A DNA stretch of 64,000 bases from Tolypeutes matacus (GCA_026826555.1 JAKSZT010053769.1:426439-490438); one strand, 5' to 3'. Shown: positions 37,031 through 48,659, counted from the first letter of the stretch. The notes: generated by a model not told the origin, from the sequence alone. Translations and numbers: made by a program.

Positions 37031-37639
37031 CAGAATTTCCAAACAACACCCCTCTATCAACACAATACACCATGGTGGAACATTTGTTATAAATTATGAG
37101 ATAATATCCTCAGATTATTACCAGGTCCACAGTGTACATTTGGCACACTTATTCCATACTCCTCCATTATCAACACAGTACATCTTTGGAATAGATGCAT
37201 GAATATTACATTATTACTGTTAACCCCAGTCCATAGGTCACTCCAGTTCTATTTTTCCCATGCTTCTCCACATTTTACCACCCTGCAATAGTGACGTACA
37301 TCTGCTCTAGCTCACAAAGGACACTCTTGCATCTGTACCATCAACCACAATTCTCATCCACCTCTGGATTTACTGTGCTATTCAATCCTAGATTATTCTC
37401 TAGCTTTCTGTCAATTGGTATTTACATCCTTAGACTACCATTTTCAGCCACATTTCCATTTATAAACCAGCTGTTACTCACTATAATGTTTTACTATCAA
37501 CTCTGCACATTTCCACACTTTTACCAAAAAGTTAATTAAAACTTCTACATACATTAAACATCAGTAGTCCATCTCAGCCCTCCTCTTATCTTCTTTAAGA
37601 ATCCATCACCTACCACCAGGTCTTGAAGATATTTTCTTC

Positions 37640-38305
37640 TAGAAGCTTTTTTTTTTTTCAGGTTTTTGATCCATTTTGAGTTCATTTTTTATAAGATGTA
37701 AGATAGGGGTCCTCTTTCCTTCTTTTGGCTATGTATATCCAGTTCTCTCAGCACCATTTGTTGAATGAACTGTTCTGCCCAAGCTGGGTAGGTTTGACAG
37801 GCTAGTCAAAAATCACTTGACCATAGATATGAGGGTCTGTTTCTGAACCATCAATTCAGTTTTATTGGTCTTTGTGTCTGTCTTTATGCCAGTACCATGC
37901 TGTTTTTATCACTGTAGCTAGGTAATATGATTTAAAGCCCAGAAATGAGAGTCCTCCAACTTTGCTTTTCCTTTTTAAGATGTTTCTGGCTCTTCAGGAC
38001 CCTTTACCCTTCCAAATAAGATTGATAATCATGTTTTCCACTTATTTATAAAATGTTGATGGTATTTTTATCAGGATTAGATTGAATCTATATATCAATA
38101 TGAGTAGAATTTACATCTTAATGATATTTAGTCTTCCAATCCTTGAGCATGGGATGTTCTTCCAATTATTTATGTTGTTTTTTAAATTTCTTTTAATAAT
38201 GATTTGTAGTTTTCTGAATACAAGTGCTTTACATCATTGGTTAAGTTTATTCCTGAATATTTGGGTTTTATCTGTCATATTTTATTTTCACCACACTTTT
38301 GACAC
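37640..38305 (-). pseudogene. L1 ORF2 remnant (late region)
   Basis: Read on the minus strand, the L1 ORF2 block that follows the reverse transcriptase is recognisable: PKYSGINLTNDVKHLY, then ENYKSLLKEI, then a FIQQMVLREL-like block. Stops and frameshifts occur throughout. The endonuclease and catalytic RT domains are absent upstream, and most of the C terminus is absent downstream. The gap upstream joins almost directly to the inter-ORF spacer after ORF1. Confidence 0.78.
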
Positions 38306-38338
38306 TTTTAGTTACTTTTATTGATATAATCTTCATTT

Positions 38339-39321
38339 CTAGAATCTCTTCCAGACCTCTCTCTCCTGTCTTTTCTTTTTAGGCTGTTCCACAGCTTTTA
38401 GAATTTCTTGCAAAGCCAGTTTCTTGTTACAAATTCTCTCAGTTTCTGTTTATCTGTGACTATTCTAAGCTCACCCTCATTTTTGAAAGACAATCTTGCT
38501 GGATATAAGATTCTTATTGGAAGCTTTTCTTTTGCAGTACTTTAAATATATCATACTTCTGTCTTCTTGCCTCCATGGTTTCTGATGAGAAATCAGCACT
38601 TAATCTTATTGGTTACCCCTTAAATGTTATGCATTGCTTTTGTCTTGCTGCTCTCAGAATTCTCTCTTTGTCTTTGGCATTTGATATTCTGAGGAGTATG
38701 TGTCTCAGAGTTGGTCTATTCGGATTTGGATGGGGGTACATTGTGCTTCTTGGACATGGATGTGTATGTCTTTCAATAGGGTTGGGAAATTTTCTACCAT
38801 TATTTCCTCAACTATTCCTTCTGCCCCTTTTCCCTTCTCTTCTCCTTCTGGGACACCCTTCATATGTATGTTTGCACATCTTTTGCTGTTGTTTAGTTCC
38901 CTGAGACCTTGTTCAAGTTTTTCCATTCTTTTCTTCATCTATTCTTTTGTTTGTTTGCTTTTGGAGGCCATTTCTTCAAGCTCATCAATCCTTTCTTCTG
39001 CCCCCTAAAATCTGTTATTATGATTCCAGTGTATTTTTTTTCCAGTGTATTTTTAATTTCATTTATTGTACCTTTCATTCCTATAAGATCTATTTTTCTA
39101 TGTATGCTTTCAAATTCTTCTTTGTGCTCATCCCATGTCTTCTTAATATCCTTGATTTCTTTAGCCAGCTTATTGAGTCTATTAAGGAGATTTGTTTGAA
39201 CATCTATGATTAGTTGTCTCAACTCCTTTATGTCACTTGGAGGCTTATCTTGTGCCTTTAACTGGGACATATCTTTGTGTTTCTTGGTGCAGATTGTGAT
39301 TTTTTGTTGGTGTCTTGGCAT
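38339..39321 (-). pseudogene. L1 ORF1 (full length, broken)
   Basis: This encodes the L1 ORF1 protein, an RNA-binding trimer that packages L1 RNA. The start is the ATG at 39321-39319 (MPRHQQKIT), and the TAG stop is at 38341-38339. In order there is an N-terminal segment, a coiled coil (LLNRLNKLAKEIKDIKK region, about residues 45-130), an RRM-like domain (NIHMKGVPEGEEKGKG, then IVEEIMVENFP), and a C-terminal domain with METMEARRQ-like and LSFKNEGE blocks. Its span of 983 bases fits the usual length of about 330 residues, but several frameshifts break it. The longest surviving frame on this strand begins upstream, at 39519, in the 5' UTR. Confidence 0.88.
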
Positions 39322-39593
39322 CTGCCTTACTAGAGTATTTATTCTGGGTGCAGTTTCTCTTTTTAGTTTAGGGCTTTCTTGCCCTTGCTGTTTGTGTAGT
39401 AGGAGCCAAGGATGTAGTTGGTGTTGTAAACTGTGGAGGCTCAAGCTGCCCTCATTGCCCCAGGAACCAATGAAGCTTCTCCCAACTTTCTCCTTTGTTA
39501 GGGGTAGGGACAGAGCCACAGCCGTGTGTAATAATCCAAGTCATGCAGGCCTAGAACATAGCTGCCCAGAGAGACTGACGAAGCTTCAGGCCC

Positions 39594-40137
39594 TGTATTA
39601 GTCAGGCAAAGGGGTGCTGATGCAAAATACCAGAAATCTGTTGGTCTTTATAAAGGGTATTTATTTGGGGTAGAAGCTTACAGTTACCTGGCCATAAAGC
39701 ATAAGTTACTTCCCTCACCAAACTCTGTGCAGGGTCCGGCTTCCCGGGTTCCTCTCTTCCCGGGGCTTGATTCTCTCCAAGTTCAGCTGCTTGTTCTCTC
39801 CACAAGGCCAGCTGGAGACTCTCAGGTGAACAGCTCGTCTCCTTTCCCTGGGCCTTCTCTCCTTCCTCACGACCAAGCTCTCTTACTTCCCGGGGCTCCG
39901 GCTCAAGACTCCAACATCAGAACCCCAACTCAAAAGCCTCCAACTCTGTCCATTGCCATGTCCTTTTCTCTTTGAGACCCCACCCAACAAGGAACAGGGC
40001 TCAACACCCTACTGACATGGCCGAATCAAATCCCTAATCATAACTTAATCATGCCCAGATGAACAGACCAGTTGACAACAATAATCCAATATCTATTTTT
40101 GTAATTCATAACTATACCAAACTGCCAAACTGCTACA
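39594..40137 (-). mobile_element. LTR-like element (family A) inside L1 5' UTR
   Basis: The element starts TGTATTAGTCAGGCAAAGGG and ends CAAACTGCTACA, so it has TG...CA termini. The flanking 5 bp are GGCCC (39589-39593) and CGCCC (40138-40142), which match at 4 of 5. The 544-base length and its 18457/25199 sisters make it a solo LTR. It interrupts the L1 at 36480-41260, so it is younger than that L1. Frames at 39602-39975 are not genes. Confidence 0.82.
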
Positions 40138-40306
40138 CGCCCCTTTCTCCCCTGCCTAGGGGGGGGATGGAGCTGCAGGTGTGAGCATCAATTTATGCCA
40201 TGCAGGTCCAAAATGACTGCAGTTGCCCCGGTAGACTTCTGACTATTCAGTCAGTGCTAACCGAATGTATCTGCAGTTACCTGGAGAAGCTGGTATAGGT
40301 CCCTCC

Positions 40307-41060
40307 AGCTTCCTTCCTGCTAGAGGTGGGGCTAAAGCCTAGGCTAGGGCTGCAGGCCAATCTAGGTGAAAGAAGCCATTCTCTACCATCACTGTGATTT
40401 TCAGTCTGCCCTGCTTCCCCTCATTCTGGGGATGGAGTCAAAATGGAGGCTACAGGCCCCTTTCCAACTTGGACAGATTAAAACTTTAGCCCTTCTTAAG
40501 GTTGTAGTTTAGCCAGCTGAATTTACTAATCAGTAGCTGAAGTCTGTGGCCAACCATCTCTTCCTCCCCTGTTTTTGGGAAATGGAGCTTCCAACTCCAG
40601 CCACAGAATAACTCCTGAGATGGCTTGTGCAGCCAGAGTAGGATGATCACCCGTCCACTGTGGCGTGGCCTGTATTTTCCTATAGAGGATGGGGCAGGTC
40701 CCCCCAGATTCCTCCCTGCCAGAGGTATGGCTTGGGCCTATGCTAGAGCTGCAATCTGATCTGGATGTAAAGAAGCTGGTTCCTACCAGCACTGTGATTT
40801 TCAGTCTGCCCCGATTCTCCTCATGCCAGGGGCTGAGTTAAAATGGCAGCTACCAGCCTCTTTCTGACTTGGACAGGTTCAAACTTTAGCTGTTCTTAGG
40901 ATTATACTTTAGCCCACTGAATTTGCTAATCATTAGCTGAAGTTGGTACCCAACCGTCTCTTTCTCCCCCGTTTTTGGGAAGTGGAGCTTCCAATTGCAG
41001 CCATGGAATAACTCCCGAGGTGGCTTGTGCCTCCAGTGGAGGATGGGCACCGGCCTCTGA
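40307..41060 (-). repeat. L1 5' UTR tandem monomers (~403 bp)
   Basis: Two successive copies share ACTGTGATTTTCAGTCTGCC (40390 and 40792), CCCTGCCAGAGGTATGGCT / TCCTGCTAGAGGTGGGGCT, TTTTGGGAAATGGAGCTTCC / TTTTGGGAAGTGGAGCTTCC, and TAACTCCTGAGATGGCTTGT / TAACTCCCGAGGTGGCTTGT. The spacing is about 402-404 bases. Tandem 5' UTR monomers are known in rodent L1 promoters. Opposing frames at 40526-41217 are not genes. Confidence 0.85.
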
Positions 41061-41378
41061 GGCGTGGAGTGCTCCACTTACGAATCTTCTCTGCAGATGA
41101 GCAGTCTCCTCCTTCCATTCTTTTAAGGATATTGCAGGAGTCTCTTCTGGTCTCCTGGGGACCCCAAACAGGTGCTTTAGATAGCTCTGGGTGATTATTA
41201 ACTGCCCCGTAGTACAAGCTGACTCTTGAGCTCCTTACTCTGCCGCCATCTTGCTGGTTGTCTCATATGACTTTTGTCTTCAGGAATTCTTCAAAATTTT
41301 TGGTTTTCTGATGGCCCATTTTCTGCTGTTCCATCATGTCATCTATTTACTTCATGGTTTTGTGATACAATAAAAAGT

Positions 41379-41648
41379 CCATTGAGGGTGGTGGGCCACA
41401 CTTGTGGGAGTGTTTGTGTGGGATGTGGTGGGAGGTGTGGGAGGTGGGCAACATGGGAATCCCGGTGGGTTCTATCTAATATTTTAGGTAATCTAAGCAC
41501 CTCTTAAAATATATTTATATATATATAAATAACATTTTTGTAAACAAATGCACATATATGCATATATATTTATATATCATTTTACAAATATTGGTACGTA
41601 TTGTGAAAATTTTGATTTTTACCCACAAAAAAAATAAATAATTTTTTT
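41379..41648 (+). mobile_element. 5'-truncated L1 3' end
   Basis: The plus strand reads CCATTGAGGGTGGTGGGCCA, GGTGGGAGGTGTGGGAGGTG, AATATATTTATATATATATA, then TTTTGATTTTTACCCAC and an A-rich end. It is the same subfamily as the minus part at 30263-30514, in the opposite orientation. A weak 8-bp TSD (TAAAAAGT at 41371-41378 and 41649-41656) may flank it. Confidence 0.82.
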
Positions 41649-42189
41649 TAAAAAGTACATATGCATTTAGAGTGCCCTCTTGTCCAGCCCTGCTGTGCAG
41701 GTAGTATGCAGTTTCCAAAGGCCATAGACCACATCTCAGGTATCCACAGCTCATTCTAATGACTTCCCTAAATGAAGAATTTAGCCTGGGCATCCCATCA
41801 CAAGGAGATCTTAGCCATCGGTCACTCCCTAAAGAGCTCCTTACTTTAAATGAAAGGATCTTTATGTTATTGTTCATTAATAGTTAATGTGCTAATATAT
41901 AAATACTTTTAGCATTCCAATATCTTATGATGGCTTAGTTACAAGGTCCCAAATAATAATGTTTTATTCTATTTTAAATATACTTACCAAGAATTTTTGG
42001 GTGAAATTTGAAAAAAGGATAAGTATTAAGCTGAGCCTAAATTCCTTCACTTTCCTAAAAATATATTTGCATTCATCAGGTATAAAGCAACAACAGCAAA
42101 AATAAACAGCTTGAATCAAAATTTAAGACATAAAGCTTTCTAAATTCAATATTTCCAGGCTCAGTGTCATGTAGTATTTGAGCTTGGAA

Positions 42190-42280
42190 TTATGTCTTCT
42201 TTCCCTCCTTTTATATATATGAAAAGTGAGGCACAGAGTGGTTAAGTGACTTGCCCAACATCACACAGTTCACTCTTTCT
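42190..42280 (-). mobile_element. MIR SINE fragment
   Basis: TGAGGCACAGAGTGGTTAAG, then TGACTTGCCCAACATCACAC is antisense MIR core with high similarity. Confidence 0.8.
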
Positions 42281-42469
42281 CTTTTTTTTTTTTACTTTGA
42301 TTAGACCCCAAATCTTAACTTTCAGTCAAGATTTCTTTCCATGTTTACCTCTGCTTCTTTTATTCATACTTAATTTTATTCTACATATCTAAAATCTCCT
42401 CACTCTCTAAAAAGTTTACATGTTCTATGAGAAAAAAAACTAAGTAAATAAATGTCTATTGCACACTTT

Positions 42470-43835
42470 TTTCCAATATACTCCAATGACCTTATTCAGA
42501 TTTCCCCAGTTTGACTGGAACTTGTGTGTGCATGTGCATGTATTAAATTTTACCCAACTTTATCACATGTGTAAGTTCCTGTATCTACCACCATAGTCAG
42601 GATACAGGACAGTTCCATCGCTACCAGGATCCCTTTTGTTACCCTTTCATAGCCACACTCTCCTCCCTTTCCCACAACCCCGAGGTCCCTAACCCCTGAG
42701 CACTACTAACATGTTGGTTCTACTTTTCCATTATTTTGTCATTTCAAAAATGTCGTATACATAGAATTCTGTATTATATAACTTTCTGGGATCAGCTTTT
42801 TTCTCTTAGAAAAATTCCCATAGGAAAAATTCCCAAGTAGTTGTGTGTGTAGATAGTCCAAACCTTTTTATTGCTAAGTAGTATTCTATGGTATGGATGT
42901 ACCATCGTTTGTGTAACCATGTACCTATTGAATGACATATGGGTTGTTTCTAGTTTGGGGATCTTATGAGTAAAGCTGATATGAACATTCATGTACATTT
43001 TTTTATGTGAATGTATGATCATTTCTCTGGGATAAATGTTCAAAGGTATAATTGTTGGGTCATAAAGTGATTGCATATTTAGGTTTATAAGAAACAAAGT
43101 ATTTTTCTGAGTGGCTGTACCATTTTATATTTCCACCCGTGATCTCTTAGGGATCACCTTTCTCTGCATCTTCTCCATCATTCGATATTGTCATTATTAA
43201 TTATTTTAGCCATTCTGATAGGTATACAACAATGTTTCATTGTGGTTTTAACTTTAATTTCCCTAATGGCTAATTATGTTGAACATTTTTTCCTATATTT
43301 ATTTGCCATCTGTATATCCTCTTCAGTGAAATGTCTATTCATATCTTTTGCCCATTTTCTAATTTGTTTTGTTTGCTTTTTTATACTTTTGAGTTTTGAG
43401 AGTTCTTTACATATTCTAGATTCTGGTGCTTTTCAAGATATGTGGTTTGCAAATTCTAGTTTGTATTTTGTCTTTTCATCCTTTTAACAGAGTCTTTCAC
43501 AGAGGTTTTTAACTATGATGAGGTTCTATTTAACATGCTTTCCTTTTATGGATTGTACTTTTGGTGTCAAGTGTAAGAACTTTTTGCCAAGCTCTAGATC
43601 CTAAATATTATCTCCTACGTTTTTTAATAAAAGTTTTAAATTTTTATTTAAAAGTTTAAATAAGTCTATGGTCAATTTTTAGTCATTATTTTATAAAGTG
43701 TGAGTTTTAGGTTGATGTGGTTTTTTGTTTGTTTGTTTGTTTTGCGAATGGAAGTCCAATTGCTCCAACATCATATGTAGAAAATAATATCCAATTGCTT
43801 ATGAACCTTTGTCAAAAATATCCATATGCAAATGT
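42470..43835 (-). mobile_element. Old L1 (L1M) 3' half
   Basis: Antisense L1M landmarks: TAGTATTCTATGGTATGGAT, ATGGGTTGTTTCTAGTTTGG, TGGGTCATAAAGTGATTGCA, GCCCATTTTCTAATTTGTTT and the aataaaagttttaaatttt end of the block. The frames at 42792-43097 and 43188-43487 belong to it. Confidence 0.85.
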
Positions 43836-45269
43836 ATTTTGAGTATTTGAAATTTCCTAAAATAGGAACTAATTACACTTTAAATCTTTTAAACCATACT
43901 TCTTATCTGTAACCACTAGGTGGCAAGATTGGCTTTTATAAGTTTATAATTTATTCGCAACAGGTCCCTGAAATTTATGCTATATCTTGAGTGAAATTTA
44001 CTTTAAACATAAAGATTCTAATTTATTACAATCACCAAACAGGAATGAACTTATGGGAAAAGCTCTAAATATTTAACTAAGGATAAGTACAATATTAGTG
44101 TATTGGAAATGTTAAACCTACTCAGTTTTAGCTGTTGAACTCAGAAAACGACATAGAAATCAGACAAACAGTAAAGTAGGGTACTTGAGAGTATCAGTGA
44201 GGCAGTTTTCAAAAACTGCATAATTTTTTAAAAATTTCACTGAAGAAAGATAGAATAACTTCATTGATCTTTATTTCTAGAGTAAAATGTAAAGTATATT
44301 TGCTGGAAAAAAAGACATTCCGAGTAAATGCCTGCTTTGAAGTTGAACAATTTGTGTTATTAGATTAAAACAGTACTTTTCTTCCTCCAATAATCATTTC
44401 TTACAATAACATATCCACACTTACACAATGCTGTCCTTGCTTTCTAGAAATATCCCTTCTAACTAGAGAAATGTTTATTGGCTTTGAATACAAAGAGATG
44501 AAAGGAAAAAGCTTGCCAAGTAAAGGAAAGTAAAAATCCTAGTGGGAAACATTGGCATTTTGAGGAAGCTCTGTTAAATGTCTACAACTTTTTAATAAAA
44601 TTCTTTAATTCATTTCATTAGTGTCAAATGTTGTTAGCTAAAATTATGTGAGTAAAATGAAGGTGTGGCATTCTCCAAAATGAAGTGTCAAACTGCTAAT
44701 TACCTGATGACTTTGGGTAACATAGAGGGAAAAACCTGTGGCTTAAAATGAAAAAAAAAAAAAAAACCTCCAGGTGTTTATTTAATAGTCCATTGCACTG
44801 TCCTGTATGTCTGGTAATTGCTAACTACCATTTTTCACTTTTTGTCTTAAAGAAACTGCTTATTTGACAGGGATCTTATCCTTAGTGATATTGTGGGAGA
44901 GAGGGAGAGAGAGCATTAGCAGGTAGTGTTCTGACACATTTTCACATACTCTGGAGAAATGTGTGTCCAACATATATATGCCATAACTATAGTTTTTATT
45001 AATTGCCAGATTTGAAACTGTGGAAGAATAAATTTCAATTGCAAAAGCTACATTTAAATTTTCTCCTCAATTTAATTTCAGAAACATCAGATTATTAAGT
45101 TAACAATTCATTTAAGTTTTTGTCACTGAGCGTTATGATTTACCATTTCAGCAGGAAGTCTTTAGAAGACCTAAGTATAGACATGGATTCAATGGAATAG
45201 GACTTAAGACTTAGGTCTTTCATTTCTATGTCAATGAACTAATTGTTTTTGATACCCAAACATAAAAAA
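43836..45269. other. No gene seen; unassigned DNA
   Basis: No coding frame or confident repeat was found. It contains a CTCF-type motif at 43913-43925 (listed separately), an A17 run at about 44751-44766 and a short GA tract at about 44896-44913. Confidence 0.4.
43913..43925 (+). promoter_or_regulatory. CTCF-type core motif
   Basis: CCACTAGGTGGCA fits the CTCF core (CCACYAGRKGGCR). It lies outside any recognised repeat. Single motif matches occur by chance, so occupancy is unproven. Confidence 0.4.
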
Positions 45270-45470
45270 GGCACTATTATTAGCCCTTTGTATGCATATG
45301 TTGCCTCATCTTCATATTAGTCCTTCACTGAAGATAATAAATATTACTCCTATTTTATAAAACTGGAGTGGTTTTAGTCACCTGCCTGCGATAACAAAGT
45401 TGGTAAGCAGCAGATGAGTGTATTTGGACCTAAGTTTCATTCTGAAACCTACTTTCCCTTGGCTCCATCC
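45270..45470 (-). mobile_element. MIR SINE, old
   Basis: Antisense MIR in order: GCACTATTATTAGCCC, CTCCTATTTTATAAAACTGG, AACAAAGTTGGTAAGCAGCA and a diverged ggattcgaaccc region. Confidence 0.6.
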
Positions 45471-45484
45471 CTTAACTGTGCTAC

Positions 45485-45575
45485 CCACATTTCTCACCTG
45501 CAAAATGGGCAGTTTACATAATGTGAATTCTAACATCCTTCTGATCCTAAAAATCTTTCCTCTCTGGTGTTGGGA
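45485..45575 (+). mobile_element. MIR3-like fragment
   Basis: TTCTCACCTGCAAAATGGGC, then TCCTTCTGATCCTAAAAATC is close to the sense MIR3 core. Confidence 0.45.
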
Positions 45576-45753
45576 GAGAGATTTTCAGCTCTGCCTGAGT
45601 CTGGTCTAAATCACAGAGGGAGCTATACACTTTACCAAAACCAATACTCACCAGTGGACAAGGACAAACTTTCAGAAATTTCCATATGAAAAAAATTGGC
45701 ACGTGTATTTGTGTGGAAAAAAGCAATACCCTCTTCTGATCTCTGGTAGTGTT

Positions 45754-46710
45754 GTTTTATTTTTGCTTTTTCTTTTTTTTTTTCTGTATTTTTTTTAGAG
45801 ATTTTTATTTTTAAAGAAACTTTAGATTACATAAATGTTACATAAAAAATACACAGGTTCCCATATGCCTCCCTCCCTCCCCCTCCCACACTTTCTCACA
45901 TTAACAACATCCTTCATTAGTGGTTTCATTTGTTACAATTAATGAACACATATTGAAGCATTGCCACTAACCATGGATTATAGTTTACATTATAGTTTAC
46001 ACTCTGTCCCACACAATTTTGTAAGTTAGACAAGATATATAATAGCCAGTATCCTTTATTGCAACATCATGCAGGACAATTCCAATGTCCCAAAAATGCC
46101 CCCATACTGCACCTATTCTTCCCTCTCCTTCCCCTCAGAACCTCTTGTGGCCACTGCCTTTATATCAATGATACAAGTTCTTCCATTGCTAGAATAACAA
46201 TAAGTCTTTAGTAGAATAATAGTAAGTCTACTTTAGTCCACTGTTCACTCCCCAATCTTGAGGATTTAGGGATGGTGATGCCCACTCTGCCTCTAATTGA
46301 GAGAAGGCTTAGATCTCTTGGGGAAGATGGGTGGAACTATCTTGCCTGTAGTTGCAGACTCTCTCTGTTCCTTGAGATGGGCATTGTCCATCATCATCTC
46401 CTTGTTAGTTGTCCTAGGTGAGTTCAGTGAACTGGAGAGTAGGTGTTGCAACTCTGCTGAGATTCAGGGCCCAAGTGACACATGGCTGGACCAAAGATTT
46501 AAGTCTCTTGGATATACACCCATCAAGTATAGTACTAACTATAGGTTCAATTAGACAGGGCAGAAGAGCCATGTGTAGGGAAACCACAAATGAGTCCAAC
46601 TATGTCATATTGGGGAGCATAAATTCCAATGTAAGGTCCACTGACAGGATGCCAAACTCCTGAGCTGTCTGCCCTGCCTATAAAGTCTAGATGTCTCGAG
46701 AGCCTTCAGG
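45754..46710 (-). mobile_element. 5'-truncated L1 (3' UTR and end of ORF2)
   Basis: This is the same 3' UTR module as 12516-13290 but an older subfamily: CCATTGCTAGAATAACAATA, CCCAATCTTGAGGATTTAGG and GTCCATCATCATCTCCTTGT on the plus strand. T-runs at 45755-45797 are the poly(A) tail. A perfect 12-bp TSD, TCTGGTAGTGTT, flanks it at 45742-45753 and 46711-46722. The frames at 46297-46663 are not genes. Confidence 0.92.
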
Positions 46711-46722
46711 TCTGGTAGTGTT

Positions 46723-47509
46723 CAACATGGCTCTTTATCTGGGATGAGAACTATTCTAAGAACATGTTATTTGATGTAAAATAAGAGAGATGACCTAGCA
46801 TGATAAAATGGAAGGGAACACTTCAGTAGTAACAGTACAGAGCAACTTTTGCTGTTTGAAGTTGGCTCATCCTTGGCTGACACCTTCTGCTTCTTATTCA
46901 TCCCTGAGTAACCAAATGATATACTTGAGCCTTGCTCTCCTCCACCAAAAACAATATAGAAGGCAGGAAAAGAACCAACTGTCATATATATGTGATCCTT
47001 TTATTTTTAAAGGGTATGTAAATGTACAGTAAATTAGTGATAATGGGATAGGATCAAAATGTGAGCTTTCCACCCACTAGATGGGGAGCTTGCTTTGCAA
47101 AATTGTATGCAAGAATGGAGAAATTAAGTCAATTTGACTTTGCTGACTGGGCAAAATTTGCTAATTTAAGTCATATATTTGACTTTTGTTTGAGTGGTCA
47201 ACACAGTTCAATTTCAAGCTAGGGCATAATTTGCACAACAACTAAAGTTGAAATTAATACTCAGAAACAAACCATGCTCTATTTAGAACTGAAATCCATT
47301 AAGTTGTCTGCATTAGAGGAAGAAGCTGACCAATGGAGAAAAAGCCAATTTGTTATATTAGAATAGCTGAACTGGTAAAAAAAATTGATATAGCATGCAG
47401 CAATCTAAGGATGGGATTAAGCTCCAATGAGGTCACTTTGTTTTAATTTTAACTCTTAGGAAGAACATAATTCAACCTGTTTAAAATGCCATCTGGGTTA
47501 ACCAAGCAG

Positions 47510-47541
<32 letters not shown>

Positions 47542-48655
47542 GACCCAGCAAACCTGAAAGAATGACTCCAAATTTTTCAATTTCCAGCTATTAAACAAAT
47601 TTGTGTGGACCTTACAATTAATGACTTATATAGACATTAGTGTATCTATTTTACATATGCCTACTCACCTTTCAATTAATCAAAATCAGGCTGAAAAATG
47701 TTAGTGCTACTATAGCCATGTAGTGACAGATGTCTTAGAAATTACATGAAATTATGTCAAAAATGCCAATAATTCGGTACATCAAAACAGAACGAACCCT
47801 TTCAAGATTCGATTCTTAGCCAAGTGTTTATCTTGAGGTTCCATATTGGCAGTGTATTTATACAGGGAAAAAAAGAGAATCTATGAATAGATGGGCAGAG
47901 TGACTGGGTTTTGATGCGAGGGGAGATGCTGCATGTTTTCGGTGTTTTTCCATATTAGTGTCCAAGAATGGAAAAATGATTCTTGCCAGGATAATTCAGT
48001 GTTCTACAAGCATAACACACACCATAGTTATATGCCAGAGTCAAAGTAGCTTAAAAAGTTCAAATGTTTCATATAGTTTTGTATTGATTACCATGAGTAT
48101 CTCTTTATAAATGACAACAACAGCCACAACATCAAAAAATAGGTGCAATGTTTAAAAACACACATGAAAAATATTAAACCTATAAAAGAAATTACTTAAA
48201 AGTGTTATTTTATTATTTCCATTTATATTAAATTTATATTCTCTCTCAGAAAGATGGCCACTCTGTAGCATTTGTTAGGTATAATAAAGTAAAGGAGACA
48301 GAAGCTTGAGTATATTAGGGTAGATATTTCCCAAATGCAAAAGTTCAACCAAAAAATGTCATTCAGTGTTTTCTAATATTGTTGGATTAGAAAAGTTTTC
48401 ATGATTAGCAAATTTTCAGAATCATCTGGGAAGATGTCTCCTATCTTTTATTTTCTTTTAATAAAAATATCTGAGAGCCATAAATATTGCATATCTATCT
48501 GAGTGGTTTCTCAGGATATTCAGGTTTGGCAAACCCTACATTCCTTCACATACTTCTTGAGGGCAGGAAATTCTCTCTTAGCACCTATGCCTAAAATAGG
48601 GCATGACCCAAACTAAGTAATGGAAGGGTGGGGATACTTTTAGCTCTTAGGGCAA
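46723..48655. other. No gene seen; unassigned DNA
   Basis: Nothing codes here. A (TTTTG)n tract lies at 47511-47546. A CTCF-like sequence, CCACTAGATGGGG, lies at 47074-47086 with one departure from the core. Confidence 0.4.
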
Positions 48656-48659
48656 GTGC

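Larger units (their letters stand above)
36480..41260 (-). mobile_element. L1 with both ends but deleted ORF2
   Basis: A 15-bp TSD with one mismatch bounds this element: TCTCATATGATTTTT (36465-36479) and TCTCATATGACTTTT (41261-41275). In minus sense it starts with AACCAGCAAGATGGCGGCAG, the L1 5' start with a YY1-type AAGATGGCGG site (41243-41252). Then follow a 5' UTR with about 403-bp repeats, ORF1 (39321-38339), a short ORF2 remnant (about 38305-37640), and a 3' UTR of tandem units (37560-36480). Endonuclease and most reverse-transcriptase sequence is missing. An LTR sits in the 5' UTR at 39594-40137. Confidence 0.88.

Noticed and set aside
38935..39519. 194-codon frame as a host gene
   Set aside because: It is the N-terminal part of L1 ORF1 read through from the L1 5' UTR (start MPRHQQKIT, coiled coil), inside a TSD-bounded L1.
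40138..41260. GC-richer region with opposing frames as a gene or CpG-island promoter
   Set aside because: It is the L1 5' UTR with tandem monomers, directly upstream of ORF1 and ending at the L1 start and TSD.
43188..43487. 99-codon hydrophobic frame
   Set aside because: It is antisense to an old L1M ORF2/3' UTR region.
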